Assembly (NCBI RefSeq): GCF_937616625.2
Contig: NC_065570.1
Location: 568,001-632,000, forward strand
Direction: 5' to 3'
DNA: 64,000 nucleotides
Origin: Mercurialis annua
Taxonomy: Eukaryota; Streptophyta; Magnoliopsida; Malpighiales; Euphorbiaceae
The position numbers were made by a program, and so were the translations under genes. The notes under the pieces were generated by a model, which was not told the DNA's origin, ran no database searches, and was given only the letters and a program-made list of their open reading frames with translations. Within the stretch, counting starts at the first letter, position 1. Each line of letters begins with the position of its first letter. Positions 12,415-23,239 of the stretch are shown one piece after another.

Positions 12415-13537
12415 ATTTTACCAATGTATTTTATGTATATTAGTAAATTAGTTAGAGTTTTTGTTGGATTGGAAAATTTCTTACGTGTTTCACACCTGAC
12501 TCGTAGTATAATTCATCAAATAATGATAATTAGTAATTATATTCATATTTAATTGATAATTAAGTATAAAATCTCAAATAAGAATTAAAATAATAGTTAA
12601 TTATAATTTATTTTATTTATAAAAAAATATAAATAAAAACATCAAATAATAATTAAAACAATATTTTATTTGAAATGATTTACTTTAGTTTGAATTCTAA
12701 TTGATTAAATAAAAAGTGAGATAGTAAAAGTTAAATATTTAAAATAGTTTATTTTATTTATTATTCTAATTTTAATGATAATTTTAAATAGATAATTATA
12801 TTTTGTAAATATAAAATTTGAATTTGAATTTGATTTTAATTTTTTGATAATTCCTTGTTTAAGTAGTGTGGAGTTTGCTTGGTTCCTTTCTTCTATTTAT
12901 AGCCTAATCCTATTCCAATTAGAACAATTTAATAAGCTACCTTTGTAAATAATTTTTGTTGTACGTAGATTTGGCATTCCTCATTCAAATTAAACTCTAA
13001 CTACATTCTCTCTTTAACTGCTTTATCTTCTCATTCAAATTAAACTCTAACTACATTATATTTTTAATTGTTTTATTTACATGTTTCACACGTGATTCTT
13101 AATATGACTCATCAAATAATTATATTTATTGCGAATTATTATAGTAAAATTTGACTTTACTTGATTTTTAGAATAATATTTTTAAATAGCTAATTAAAAA
13201 GAGTCAAAAATAATTTATCAAACACTAATCAATAGTCCATCATGCACGTAGAATGTTTTAGTATATACCAAGCAATTTGAAGGCTGAATTCTTTTTTAAC
13301 AAATTTGTTTATTGGTATTACACAATTTGTACTTGTTTGGAGGATCATTATTGCATTATAAACAATTTAGCAAGTTGCCTTTATATGTAATCTTTATCGT
13401 ACGATAGGTTTAACAATTTCCTTATTCAAATTAAACTCTAACTGTGTTGTATCTTTAATTAATTAGATAATTACCTATATCTTTGTTGCACCTAAGTTTA
13501 ATATTTTCTTATTCAAATTAAACTCTAACTGAACTAT
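12415..13537. repeat. AT-rich spacer with degenerate tandem repeats
   Basis: From about 12950, the phrase TTATTCAAATTAAACTCTAACT recurs (near 12980, 13030, 13425 and 13508). Each copy is followed by a variant of TATCTTTAATT and preceded by TTGTACGTAGRTTT-like sequence. hAT element 1 landed in the last copy. No gene was seen. Confidence 0.6.
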
Positions 13538-13713
13538 TAGGGGTGAGCAAAAACCGAACCAAATTGAAAAACCGAACCGAATTGGACCGAAAAAAATTGT
13601 GGAGTGGTTAAAGTGGTTAAATTGGAGTGATTTGGTGCAAGGGTTTGAAAAATAACGGTTTGTGGAGGTGATTTGGTTTCAGGTCTCGGTTAACCGAACC
13701 GAACCGAAAACCG

Positions 13714-13741
13714 ATACTCAAAACGACGTCGTTTTGAGTAT
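13714..13741. repeat. 28-bp perfect palindrome in the hAT 1 subterminal region
   Basis: The half-site ATACTCAAAACGAC is followed immediately by its exact complement. An almost identical dyad (AAAACGAC/GTTGTTTT core) sits at the same relative place in hAT element 2 (57929-57958), so it is a conserved element feature. A transposase or host-factor site is inferred. Confidence 0.85.
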
Positions 13742-15007
13742 GGGTAAAAGTCTCCAAAAACCCCCCAGCATTTGTAACCCTAACATCTACCCCCTGATAT
13801 AAAAGCCTAATTTTCTAACCCTAACCCTCATTTCTCTCCTCAGCCGCCTCTCTCTTCTCTCTGATAATTCATTCCCTCTCAAAAAACCTAATTTTCTAAC
13901 CCTAATCTCTCTGAAACTCTGATAATCTCTCCTTCCTTTTCCTCTCAATGGCGATTAAACCTGTAATTCTTTTCCTCTCTATCGATTAAACCTCTCATCA
14001 TCTATTAATCATCATGTTCCTCTCGATTCTCTGTCGATTAAACCTGTCATCTTCCTCTCGATTCTCTGTCGATTCAACCTTTCATCTGCTCTTTTGATTC
14101 TCGAAGTTCTCATCTTCCTCTCGAAGGTTCTGGTTCTGGTTTGTGTCGACTCTCTGTGAACCTCTGGTTTGCAGTGCTTTGGTTGTGAAAATATTTGAAT
14201 CTGTGGAAGCCATGGTTGCATATGAGGATTTTGGTGCTCAGAGGTTTAATCGACAGTAGTTTAAGGTATAATCAAGGTTTTTTTCCAGTTTTTCAGTTTT
14301 GATTATAAAAAATATTTTAAAGTTTATTTTCTAATACTTCTCTTCCATTTCTTGTTTTTTTCTCAGAGGGATCTGGATATTTGTATGGTAAAGTCTTGAT
14401 TTAAGGTAAAATAGTGGCGGTTTATATTTTATTGTATGTTTACTTTTCTGGGTTTTGCTTATTGATTGTTGTTCTCTGTTTTTTATGAACCAATGGTGGA
14501 TTATTGATAAAAATACAAGGCTTTGGTGGAAGCTCTTACCTTCGATTGAGTTTTAAGGTATTTTGTTTCTATAGACCTTTGATATTCTGTGTCTGTTCTC
14601 TTATGCAATTTGATAGCTTTCTGGAAATGTTATTTACTTGTCTTCTTTATTGTGTTTTTTGTTCTTTTTTTCATGAACCAATTGCTGGATTCTCTTGGTG
14701 GAAGCTAGTTCATATCGATTGAGAGGTATTTGTTTTTTCTATCACTTGTACCTTTGATTTTCTGTGATTTACTTGCAATTTGTTAGCTGGTTGTGTATTT
14801 GTTCTGGAATTGTGTGCTAAATTGTGGTTTATGTTCTGTTTTGCATGAACATATGCTGGATTATATTAGGAAAAAAGGCTTTGGTGGAAGCTGTTACAGT
14901 TATAACTAAGGTAATTTGTTTCTATGCTATTTTCTTTGGTGAAAGCTATGATTTACTTGCATTGTGTTATAAATATTATTGATTCATGTCTACCTTGATT
15001 TGTGTAG

Positions 15008-16029
15008 ATGGATCCTGAACTGAGTGATTTAGAAGTCCTAGCAGAAGCAGCGGTTGATGGCCAATCCTCTGTTGGTCAAGAAGCTGCTGCTTCACCTGGA
15101 CTATCTGAATCTGGCAATGTGGAAGCCAATATTGACCCTGCTGGTGATCCTGTACCAAATGCTGTGGAAGCAAATCCTAAAAAAAGGAAGGAGAGTCATC
15201 AGAGATCAGTTGTTTGGGAGCATTTTGACACTATCAAAGATGCTAAAGGTACCATTATGCAAGCTAAGTGTCGTTATTGTGCTCGTTTGTATAATTGTCA
15301 TGCCAAAAAAAATGGTACTTCTACTTTGAGAAGCCACTTGATCAGATGCACTAAGCACCCACATAGTGTAGAAACTAGGCAGGCATTACTCTCTTTTCAA
15401 CCTGTTGTTAATGTGGAAGCTCCTACTGATAATTTGTTTTCTGTGGCTACTTGGAAATTTGACCAAGAAGTAGTTAGGCAGGCTATTGCATACATGATTA
15501 TAGTTGATGAATTACCTTTCAAATTTGTTGAAAAGCAGGGGTTTAGGAGAGTCATGAGTCTTGCTTGTCCTATGTTTAAAATGCCCTCTAGGTGGACTGT
15601 CAATAGGGATTGTTATGCCATGTTTCTTGAGGAAAAGTTAAAACTGAAACAATTTTTTAAAACTCAGAGTCAAAGAGTTAGTCTTACCAGTGATTCCTGG
15701 ACATCTAACCAAAGATTAAATTACATGTGTATAACAGTTGCTTCAGAGTCAGCCTTCAGCACTGGAGGAAGAGTCCTTGATGACTTCAGGAGTTGCTTGA
15801 CTCCAAAAATAGTGGAGGCATTGGTCTGTACTCAGGATTGGTTAAGAGATCCATCAAAACCAGTCTCTGTAGAGGAGACACTAGAAGAGTTGGAGAAACA
15901 TGAAGAAGGTAAAATTTAATTAATTTTCTCATGAGTTTTTTAAGTTTTTGTAGTTGTAATTTTCACTAACTGGTTCCATTTTTTTTCTCAGGTCTTCAAG
16001 ATCCAGCTAATGCTCTCAATGATCAATAG
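15008..16029 (+). CDS. hAT transposase-derived protein: BED finger joined to dimerisation domain, core missing
   Basis: Two exons (15008-15908 and 15992-16029, GT-AG) give a 312-residue open frame. Residues about 65-120 form a BED zinc finger (VVWEHF, then CRYC and later HLIRC). Next comes the N-terminal hAT region (VRQAIAYMIIVDELPFKFVE, SLTSDSWTSNQ). At RLNYMCITVA the protein jumps directly to the C-terminal dimerisation block (SESAFSTGGRVLDDF). The catalytic middle of about 350 residues or more found in full hAT transposases is absent, yet the frame is kept. The join falls in sequence that both parents could supply (TVA), suggesting a microhomology deletion. The BED finger is expected to bind DNA and the hAT C-terminus to dimerise, so a repressor role is conceivable but is only inferred. 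Confidence 0.8.
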
Positions 16030-17197
16030 TTTGTCTTGAAGTCCTTCTGTTTACTCTCTGTTTGTCCTTCTGTTTATTCTCTGTTTATTCTCTGATCTAT
16101 TCTTTTGGTGGAAGCTTTTGCTGCTTCTGTGATGAACTTTCTTGCTAAGTTTGTGTGTTTCCATGTTAGAATAGTGCTGCTTGAAATGATAGATTGGCAT
16201 GTGATTAGGCTGACCTTGTTAGATTTCTCTGTATTTTGTTTATGGGCTATGATGATGCTTCCACTGTCAATGACTTTGAATACTATAGGTTGTAACTGTT
16301 GAGGCACTTATTTTTTGTTGTTGCCACCTTTTATGACCTTTAGTGTTTTGTTTGATATACTTTTCAATCTGAGCCCTCTTAAGCAATTAACATTGATGAG
16401 ATCTATCTTTGTCTTTTTGTTTTGGATCATTATTATGTTATGATTCTGAAACTTTCTTATGTTAGTCTATCATTAGTCAGTACTATGTCTTTTAAGGCTA
16501 TGATGAAGCTTCCACCATTAAAAGTTGTAAATATACTTAACCATTAACTGTGCGACATAAAATGTTGCCTTTTAAAAGAGTTGAGTTATATATGGCTTAA
16601 AAATTGAAGTCTGAGCCTTATTTTCTGTTTTTTCTTTGTATGTTCAATTGCTGTATGTTTTTATTGCCCTTTACTTGTTCTGGTTTTTTGTTTGTACTTG
16701 CAGGAAATGTGTTCTTTTGCAAACTGATTGGTGGAGGCATATTTTGGAAGCAATCAAGATTGATTGCAGTATTCATTGCATTTGAAATGCATACTGCACT
16801 ATTTTGCAGTTTTTGAACTATTTTTTTGCTATTTTGATTCACTGCAGTTTTTTTGAATGCCTGAATCAGTTTTTTTGTATAGCCTATTGCCTATATGATT
16901 TGTAAAGTTTAGTAATTGTAATTATTACTAATTTGATATGTAAATTTGCAAGTTAGGCTATTTTTAGGTAAACAGTTTGTAATTTTATGAAACTGTTTCA
17001 AAATATTGAAAGGGTAATATTTTTTAAAGTTTTACTTGATTAATGAAAAAATGGTTAATTTCACTAAGTTTTTAATTCGGTTCACAGACCGAACCAGACC
17101 GATAAAAACCGAAATTTCGGTTCACCGAACCGAAATAACCATACTCCAAAATAGGGAAATTTGGTTTAGGGGTTTTAAGAGTGGTTTAATTTGGTTT

Positions 17198-17246
17198 TAG
17201 GGGTGTGCAAACCGAACCGAACCAAACCGAACCGAGCACACCCCTA
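17198..17246. repeat. Extra inverted hAT terminus beside the 3' end
   Basis: TAGGGGTGTGC at 17198-17208 faces the true end GCACACCCCTA at 17236-17246, separated by 27 bp of CCGAACC-type repeats. The hAT 3' end thus holds two opposed copies of the terminal motif. Confidence 0.75.
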
Positions 17247-17254
17247 TGAACTAT

Positions 17255-18168
17255 ATCTTTAATTACTATAATTTTAATTACACAATTACCATAAAACCTT
17301 GAGTTAACTAAACAATTAGTAATAATTTATAAAGGGTTATTTAGTAAATTTGTCTGCCCTCCCCCTATATCCGTGCTTTTATATATAATACTAGCGTTTC
17401 GCCACGTGCTACGCACGTGAGTGACATTTACATGACCCGTTATATAATTATTATTTAAAAAAATATTTAAAACATTATTACAGTTAGAATACTAACTAAA
17501 ATAAAATACTTATAATATTATGTTAAGATAATTTTCTAGAGTACTAACTAAAATAAATATAATATTATACAATAAAATAGATATAAAAATATGACACGTT
17601 GTTTATAAATTTTAATAAAGAGTAATATTATACATTTAGTTGATTAATTTAGTTAAACAAATTTCAGTAAATATATTTTGAAACATAATATTCATTTTAA
17701 AGTTCTGAAATAAATATTACCCGGTATACATATTATATAATTTGTATATTTTTTTTCAAATGAAAATTGCAGTGCATAATTGATATATTAATACTACCTA
17801 AATTAATGATTTTTTTTACTAAAATTAAAATTGTAGCATTTTAGTGGTTTTACATGATTCATATATTTAGATAAATATTAGTTTAATTATCCTAATAGTT
17901 TTAATTGATAATTATATGTATGTATTTTAGTTAAATTATTAAATATAAAAGTTAGATAAATATTAGTTTAATTATTAAATTAAAAATTAGCTAATGGTTA
18001 TATTTTAGTAATTTTAAAATATTTAAATTTTGATTAATTAATTTATTTTTTTATTAAAATTATAATGGTAGTATTCAAGTGAGACGATTGTGTAATATTA
18101 TATTTAATAATAAATTTAACATTGTTATGATAGTTTTTGCCCAACTCTATAATATCAAATCAATAGAG
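17255..18168. other. AT-rich spacer with a Helitron-like 5' motif
   Basis: Near 17385-17430 the phrase ACTAGCGTTTCGCCACGTGC, followed by TACGCACGTGAGTG, forms a short dyad (CACGTGC/GCACGTG). It resembles 5' ends of some plant Helitrons. No matching 3' CTRR end was found, so this is at most a relic. No gene was seen. Confidence 0.3.
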
Positions 18169-18418
18169 TTTTAATATGAGGAAATTACGCGAGGCACCGC
18201 CAAACAGTAAAATATTCTCATACATACGTCAGTATATTTTCCATTTGAAATATACGATCTGAACTTTTTCTTTTTGATTTTTGTACTTTTGCTTTAAAAA
18301 TATACGATCTGATGGAAATTTATAATCTCAATTATAAAACACTCTCCACATTTTTCAATTCTAGATTCCATTAACCTAAAACCTCCAATTAAAAATTTCA
18401 AACCCTAAAGTTTAATCA

Positions 18419-18640
18419 TGAGGCGGCGGCTGGTTTGCAATGGAGGCGGAGGCGGCGCTATTGTGCAACGGAGGCGGCGCTATTGTGCAACGGAGGCGGA
18501 GGCGGCGCTGTTGTCCAGAACGTGAAAGCCTTTGCTGGTAGAGGCTATTGGGTTGGGGTCAACCGGAGCTATCAAATTGGGACTTAGGAATTTTATCTTC
18601 TACAGTGTGTTAGTCGGAAGAGTTGCAGTGATTCTGAAGC
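18419..18640 (+). pseudogene. Captured fragments including a presenilin C-terminal piece
   Basis: From 18419 an ATG opens a GGCGGC-rich repeat stretch, apparently a captured gene 5' end. At about 18549-18633 one frame reads STGAIKLGLRNFIFYSVLVG, which closely resembles the C-terminal catalytic segment of plant presenilins (gamma-secretase aspartyl protease). In presenilins this segment carries the GxGD motif (GLGD-FIFYS). Here the motif reads GLRN, so the catalytic aspartate is lost. The fragment is about 30 residues with no flanking presenilin sequence. It is a non-functional relic. The match is from memory of the family, not from a search. Confidence 0.6.
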
Positions 18641-18854
18641 CAGTGATTTTTTAAATTTGTTTCATTTCTTAAATTTATTTCTTAAATTTGTCTCAAGTCT
18701 AGGCATAATACTTTCTTAAATTCGTTTTATATTCTCAAGCCAGTGATTTTTTATTTCTTTCATTTCTAATGCAAAGTGCATTTTCTAATACAAAAGGAAA
18801 GATTAGTTATGAGGCACTGGTAATTAAGCAAAAGAGTTGAAATCATTAGTCAAT

Positions 18855-18992
18855 GTAATGGTTGCGGTGTTGTTTTTGTGCGTTTGGTGAAATTATGAAG
18901 AGGGGTTTTAAGCCTGATTTGGTTACTATTAGAACTTTGGTTAAAGGTATGTGCTTGGATGGAAAGGCAATGGATGCACTCAAACTGTTTGA
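18855..18992 (+). pseudogene. PPR-repeat gene fragment
   Basis: The frame reads FGEIMKRGFKPDLVTIRTLV followed by KGMCLDGKAMDALKLFDKM. This matches a 35-residue pentatricopeptide repeat (GFKPDxVTxxTLVKGxCxxGK) and the start of the next. Such repeats bind organellar RNA in P-class PPR proteins. Only about one and a half repeats remain, and the frame runs directly into an unrelated hairpin, so this is a captured fragment rather than a gene. Confidence 0.72.
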
Positions 18993-19007
18993 CAAAATGA
19001 CAGTAAG

Positions 19008-19050
19008 ATATTGGTATTTGATTTTGGGTGCTAAAATCAAATACCAATAT
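19008..19050. repeat. Perfect 18-bp-arm hairpin
   Basis: ATATTGGTATTTGATTTT (19008-19025), a 7-nt loop and the exact complement (19033-19050). It directly follows the PPR fragment. It could form when a captured segment is copied inverted during gap repair. The origin is not known. Confidence 0.8.
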
Positions 19051-19596
19051 GGCCAATATCCATCCATTCCTATGAAATGTAGTAGGAATTATATTTTTTG
19101 ATTGCGGTGTTATTATATGGAGGACATTGCTCCCTATATGTTATATGGAGGACATATCCAAATGCTATTAGCCACTTGATATTGAGCTACTAATCCCGTT
19201 TGTAGGCTCAATGTTGCCCTTAGCTTATGGTTTTTTTTTTTGACTTATTTTCTTAATTTCAACTAGTATAACCGATAGTAAACCGTTAGCTAACCAATTT
19301 AATTTTAGTAATATCGTTAGTAAACCTTGAGTTAATCATTAGTATATTTATAATTTTTTTTCACTTGTGTATCTGTAATATCGTTAGTAAACCTTGAGTT
19401 AATCATTAGTATATTTGTTGGTGGTTAACCAATAATTTACTAATGGTTCACCAATAATTTTAGTAAATTAAGTAATAATACATTTTAATATTTTATAATT
19501 TAAAAATAAAAAATAGTAATTTGATTTTTAAGTAAACCGACAGTAGACCATTAGTAAAATGTATCATAATGTTTTTAAACTCACTCTTTGATGTAG

Positions 19597-19731
19597 GCAA
19601 AAATCAAGAGCATGGAGTCACAGCTCAATGAAGTTCTTCGTTCCAATGATGCTACAACAAAGAGATTCGAATCAGAAGAAAAATGGAGTTTCTACCTGGA
19701 AGAGAAAAATCAAACCCGTTATGTTTTGTGA
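19597..19731 (+). pseudogene. Coiled-coil exon fragment, copy 1
   Basis: After an acceptor-like TTTGATGTAG, the frame reads AKIKSMESQLNEVLRSNDAT, then RFESEEKWSFYLEEKNQTRY, and stops. Heptad spacing suggests a coiled coil, possibly from a kinesin-14-like tail, but I cannot name the parent with confidence. A second copy with the same acceptor lies at 21326. Confidence 0.45.
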
Positions 19732-20771
19732 TTTTATTTTGTAATATATGATTGTAATAATTTTGTTATTGGTTTACCAATGGTTTACTAATAGTTACTA
19801 ATAGTATACTAATGAATTTGATTTTAATAATACTGTTAGTCTATCTTGAGTTAACCGTTGATAAATTTATAATTATTTTTTCATGATGCTCTTAATTTTT
19901 TATGTATTTTTTTTTTCACTTGTGTATTTGTAATGGGTTTTTTGTTGGTTATCCAATTGTTTACTAATGTAACACTAATAATTTTAATAAATTAAGTACG
20001 AATTCAATTTAATTTTAGTAAAATAAAAACTAGTAATTTGATTTTTAAGTAAACAGATAATAAACTATTGGTAAACTGTTAGTGAACGTGAATGGATATT
20101 TAGTAAACCGTTAGTGAACTAATTAGATTATGAAATTAATTAAGATTTATAAAGTAAGTTGTTGAGTAGTGTTTTTTGTAGCGGGGGAAGGGAAGCCTAG
20201 AGGAGGAGGATTGTGGAGGCAACAACTAGTTGTAATGACCATTTTTAAGTAAAAGTTTATGTATTGTATTTATTTATAGAGAAAAAAAATATTTTAGTTT
20301 TTTAAACATATATTTTAAAATAATTTTATTTTTATAAACTAGACTCTGATAGTTGACTATTAGTGAACTTATAGTAAACTAAGTAATAAGTTATTTTAAT
20401 ATTTTATAATTTAAAAAAAATAGTTAGTTTACTATAAAAATTTGATAGTAAACCGTTAGCAAACTAACTTATTTGTTAGCCAACCGATAGTAAATTTATG
20501 TTTTAAGTTATTTTTGTTTTTTAGTAATTTGAAAGTAAAGAAAGAAAATAATTTGATACATGTTTATAATACTGATAGTAGACCGATAGTAAACTAAGTA
20601 ATATTTTCTTTAACAATTTATAATTTGTTTTTATCACGATATGTAATTCTAAAACTATTGTCTTTTTAGTAAAAGGATGGTAAATTGTTAGCGAACAGTT
20701 AGTAAATTAACTTATCTTTTAGTAAACGAATAGTAAACTGTTAGTAAACGAATAATAAACTAACTGTACTT

Positions 20772-20879
20772 TTTTTTGGATAATTGGGGAGGGGGGAGCG
20801 CTTGTGGGAGGAATCGAACCCACGACCTAGCAGTTTGCTGCCAGCGCTTATACCATTTGAGTTATAGCTCGTTGGTAAT
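20772..20879 (-). mobile_element. SINE (tRNA-derived), minus strand
   Basis: Read on the minus strand, it has an A-box-like TATAACTCAAATGG, a B-box GGTTCGATTCC, and ends CCCCTCCCCAATTATCC plus an A tail. An 11-bp duplication TAACTGTACTT flanks it (20761-20771 and 20880-20890). This is a complete small SINE retroposed into the repeat field. Confidence 0.85.
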
Positions 20880-21325
20880 TAACTGTACTTTATACTTAAT
20901 AAATTAATTATATTTTTAATAAAACGATAGTAAATTGTTATTGAACGATTAGTAAATTAACTTATCATTTAGTAAACGGATAGTAAATTAACTATATTTT
21001 ATGCTTAATAAATTAACTATATTTTTAAGTAAACGAATTGTTAGTAAACAGATAGTAAATTAACTTATCTATGAGTAAATAGATAGTAAAATATTAGTAA
21101 ACAGTTAGAGGACATAAGATATTTATATAGAAAATAACTAAAAATGAAGAAACAAACATACATATTTACCATGTATTTAATAAAGCGAGAATTTCTTGCT
21201 TTGTCCAATTTTATGCTAGTTTTTATTATGATATACTATCTATATATTTACTTATTTTCTTAATTTACAACTAGTATAATTTCTACCTGTATATCATGAT
21301 GTTTTAAACTCACTCTTTGATGTAG

Positions 21326-21442
21326 GCAAAATTTAAAAGTATGGAGTCACAGCTCAATGAAACTCTTCGTTCTAATGATGCTACAATAGATAGATTCGAA
21401 TTGGAAGAAAAATGGAGTCTCCACCTGAAAGAGAAAAATTGA
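21326..21442 (+). pseudogene. Coiled-coil exon fragment, copy 2
   Basis: This is a diverged duplicate of the segment at 19597, including the upstream AAACTCACTCTTTGATGTAG. It reads AKFKSMESQLNETLRSNDAT and stops earlier (TGA at 21440). Similarity continues past the stop into TGTTATGTTTTGTGATTTTA. The pair shows a segmental duplication inside the Pack-MULE-like element. Confidence 0.45.
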
Positions 21443-21538
21443 ACCTGTTATGTTTTGTGATTTTATTTTGTAATTTATGATTGTAATGATTTTACCAATG
21501 GTTTACTAAGGGTTTACCAATAAATTAAACCATAATGA

Positions 21539-21714
21539 AGGAAAATGAAAGGCTAAGAAAAAAGCACAGATAATGAACCAGGAAAATCAAGCATTACTAT
21601 TAGAGCTCAAGCAGAAGCTGACCTAATCAAATTCTGCAGCCAACTACAGCAGCATGATTGACCTGAATCTGAGCTCTAGTAGTTTTAATCAAAATCAGGC
21701 CAATTCTAATTAAA
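21539..21714 (+). pseudogene. LITTLE ZIPPER (ZPR)-like fragment
   Basis: The segment reads IMKENERLRKK, then in a shifted frame IMNQENQALLLELKQKL, a TAA, and SNSAANYSSMIDLNLSSSSF. The pattern KENERLRKKAxxxNQENQxLLxxLKQKL is the leucine-zipper signature of ZPR microproteins, which dimerise with and inhibit HD-ZIP III transcription factors. One A is missing in the lysine codons (a frameshift), and the in-frame TAA interrupts the tail. The N-terminal part of a ZPR is absent. It is broken, so no microprotein is expected. Confidence 0.7.
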
Positions 21715-23163
21715 TCTTGTTACCGGGGTTCTATTTTCATGTTTATTATCTTTTTGGAGGGACTAAGATTATATGGATTTCTCAACTAAACTACTTCAAC
21801 CATGTATCAGAATATCTGCTACAAATACATATAATATAATGTTTTATTATTGTTGTTGTAGTCTTAGTTTTTTAAGCAATTTGTCTCCGTATCTTTTATC
21901 CCTCTCTACTCAATTTAATTGTTTCAATGATTATTCACTGGTTGCTTCATCCATATAAAAAAAATTTAAGTAAACTGATAGTCAACTGTTGGTAAATTTA
22001 TATTTAGTAAACCGATATAAATCATAATTTTAATATTTTATAATTATAAAAAATAAACAATAGTAAATTGCTTTTTAAGTAAACTGATAGTCAACCGTTA
22101 ATAAATTTATAATTAGTAAACCGATATAAACCATAAGTTTAATATTTTATAATTTTTATAAATAAACAATAGTAAATTGCTTTTTAATAAACTGATAGTC
22201 AATCGTTGGTTTATATATAGTTTCTATTTAGTTAATATAGAAACTGAGTACATTATTTTTTTCCTTGTATCGCATGAAAACCTGTCTATATCATACAATT
22301 TTTATTTACCCATCAACGCCAAAGTGTTTATTGTAGAAAAAAAAAAGTTACCCAATTAACTATACTTTAGTAAACAGTTAGTAAACGGATAATAAATTAA
22401 TTATACTTTATACTTAATAAAGTAACTATTTTTTTAGTAAAACAATAGTAAACAGTTAGTAAATAATTTATTTTTTAGTAAACATATAGTAATCTGTTAG
22501 TAAACGGATAATAAAATTAACTATAATTTATACTTAATGAATTAACTATATTTTTAGTAAAACGATAGTAATAGGAGATTATATAATAGATGATTATATA
22601 TGTGGTGTGTGTGTGAGAACTGATTAATAGGAGATTATATAATGACTTTAATAGTAAATAAATTTTTTAAATAAACCGATTACAATTCATTAGTAAACTT
22701 ATTTTTTGGTAAATTAAAATAAAATCCATTAAACCACTCCTAAAAAAGACCATTCTTAATGAGTTCAATTAATAGCAATTAAATCAATTCTAAAAAGCAA
22801 CTTTTTTAGTAATTGAAAATGAATGGGTGTTGGGTAACCAATGATTAACATTGGGTAAACCGTTGTTTAATTTGTAATAAATTTTATTTCGAATATATCA
22901 TTAATAAAATTGTTAGTAAACTGTTGCTGAATTTTATTTTTGTTGATAGTTAACCAGTGGTGTACTAATGGTACACCGATAACCTTATTTTTAGTACACT
23001 GTTAGTAGAAGTTAGGTTAACTGTTGGTAAATGTGTAGTAATTTTTATTTTGAATATATAGTTATAAGTTGTAGTATTTTGTATAAAAAAATCTATTGGC
23101 CTTCTTATTCTTTTTATAATTTTATTTTTAGAATACCGTTAGTTAACCGTGAGTAAACCGTTT

Positions 23164-23239
23164 ATCTTTTTTTTGATAATTAGTGAGGGGGGAGCGAGGC
23201 TCGAACACGAGACCTCTTGCCAGACTGTCTGTGGCTATT
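23164..23239 (-). mobile_element. SINE copy, minus strand, probably 5'-truncated
   Basis: Reversed, it carries a B-box-like GTTCGAGCC and the tail CTCCCCCCTCACTAATTATC followed by A residues, like the SINE at 20772. A short flank ACCGTTT is repeated (23157-23163 and 23240-23246). The A-box end is not obvious. Confidence 0.65.

Larger units (their letters stand above)
13538..17246 (+). mobile_element. hAT transposon 1 (3.7 kb, intact ends)
   Basis: TIRs TAGGGGTGAGC and GCACACCCCTA are flanked by a perfect 8-bp duplication TGAACTAT (13530-13537 and 17247-17254), diagnostic of the hAT superfamily. The subterminal DNA at both ends is packed with CCGAACC repeats. A promoter-like TATAAAAG near 13798 is followed by CCCTAACCC telobox sequence and pyrimidine-rich leader, then introns, then a transposase-derived ORF (15008-16029). 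The motif GTGGAAGC occurs ten times inside. It is presumably non-autonomous because the transposase core is deleted. Confidence 0.93.
19250..23160. repeat. Long field of degenerate AGTAAAC/GTTTACT repeats
   Basis: Variants of GATAGTAAACCGTTAGTAAAC occur dozens of times, with complementary GGTTTACTAATGG forms. They are scattered over nearly 4 kb and interrupted by the coiled-coil, ZPR and SINE segments. Unit length is irregular (roughly 10-25 bp). The field encodes nothing. Confidence 0.7.

Noticed and set aside
18862..19101. A complete small PPR gene
   Set aside because: Only about one and a half repeats are present, followed at once by an unrelated hairpin.
20800..20876. tRNA-like sequence with A and B boxes
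   Set aside because: It has no cloverleaf closing stem, has an A tail and is flanked by an 11-bp duplication, so it is a SINE, not a tRNA gene.
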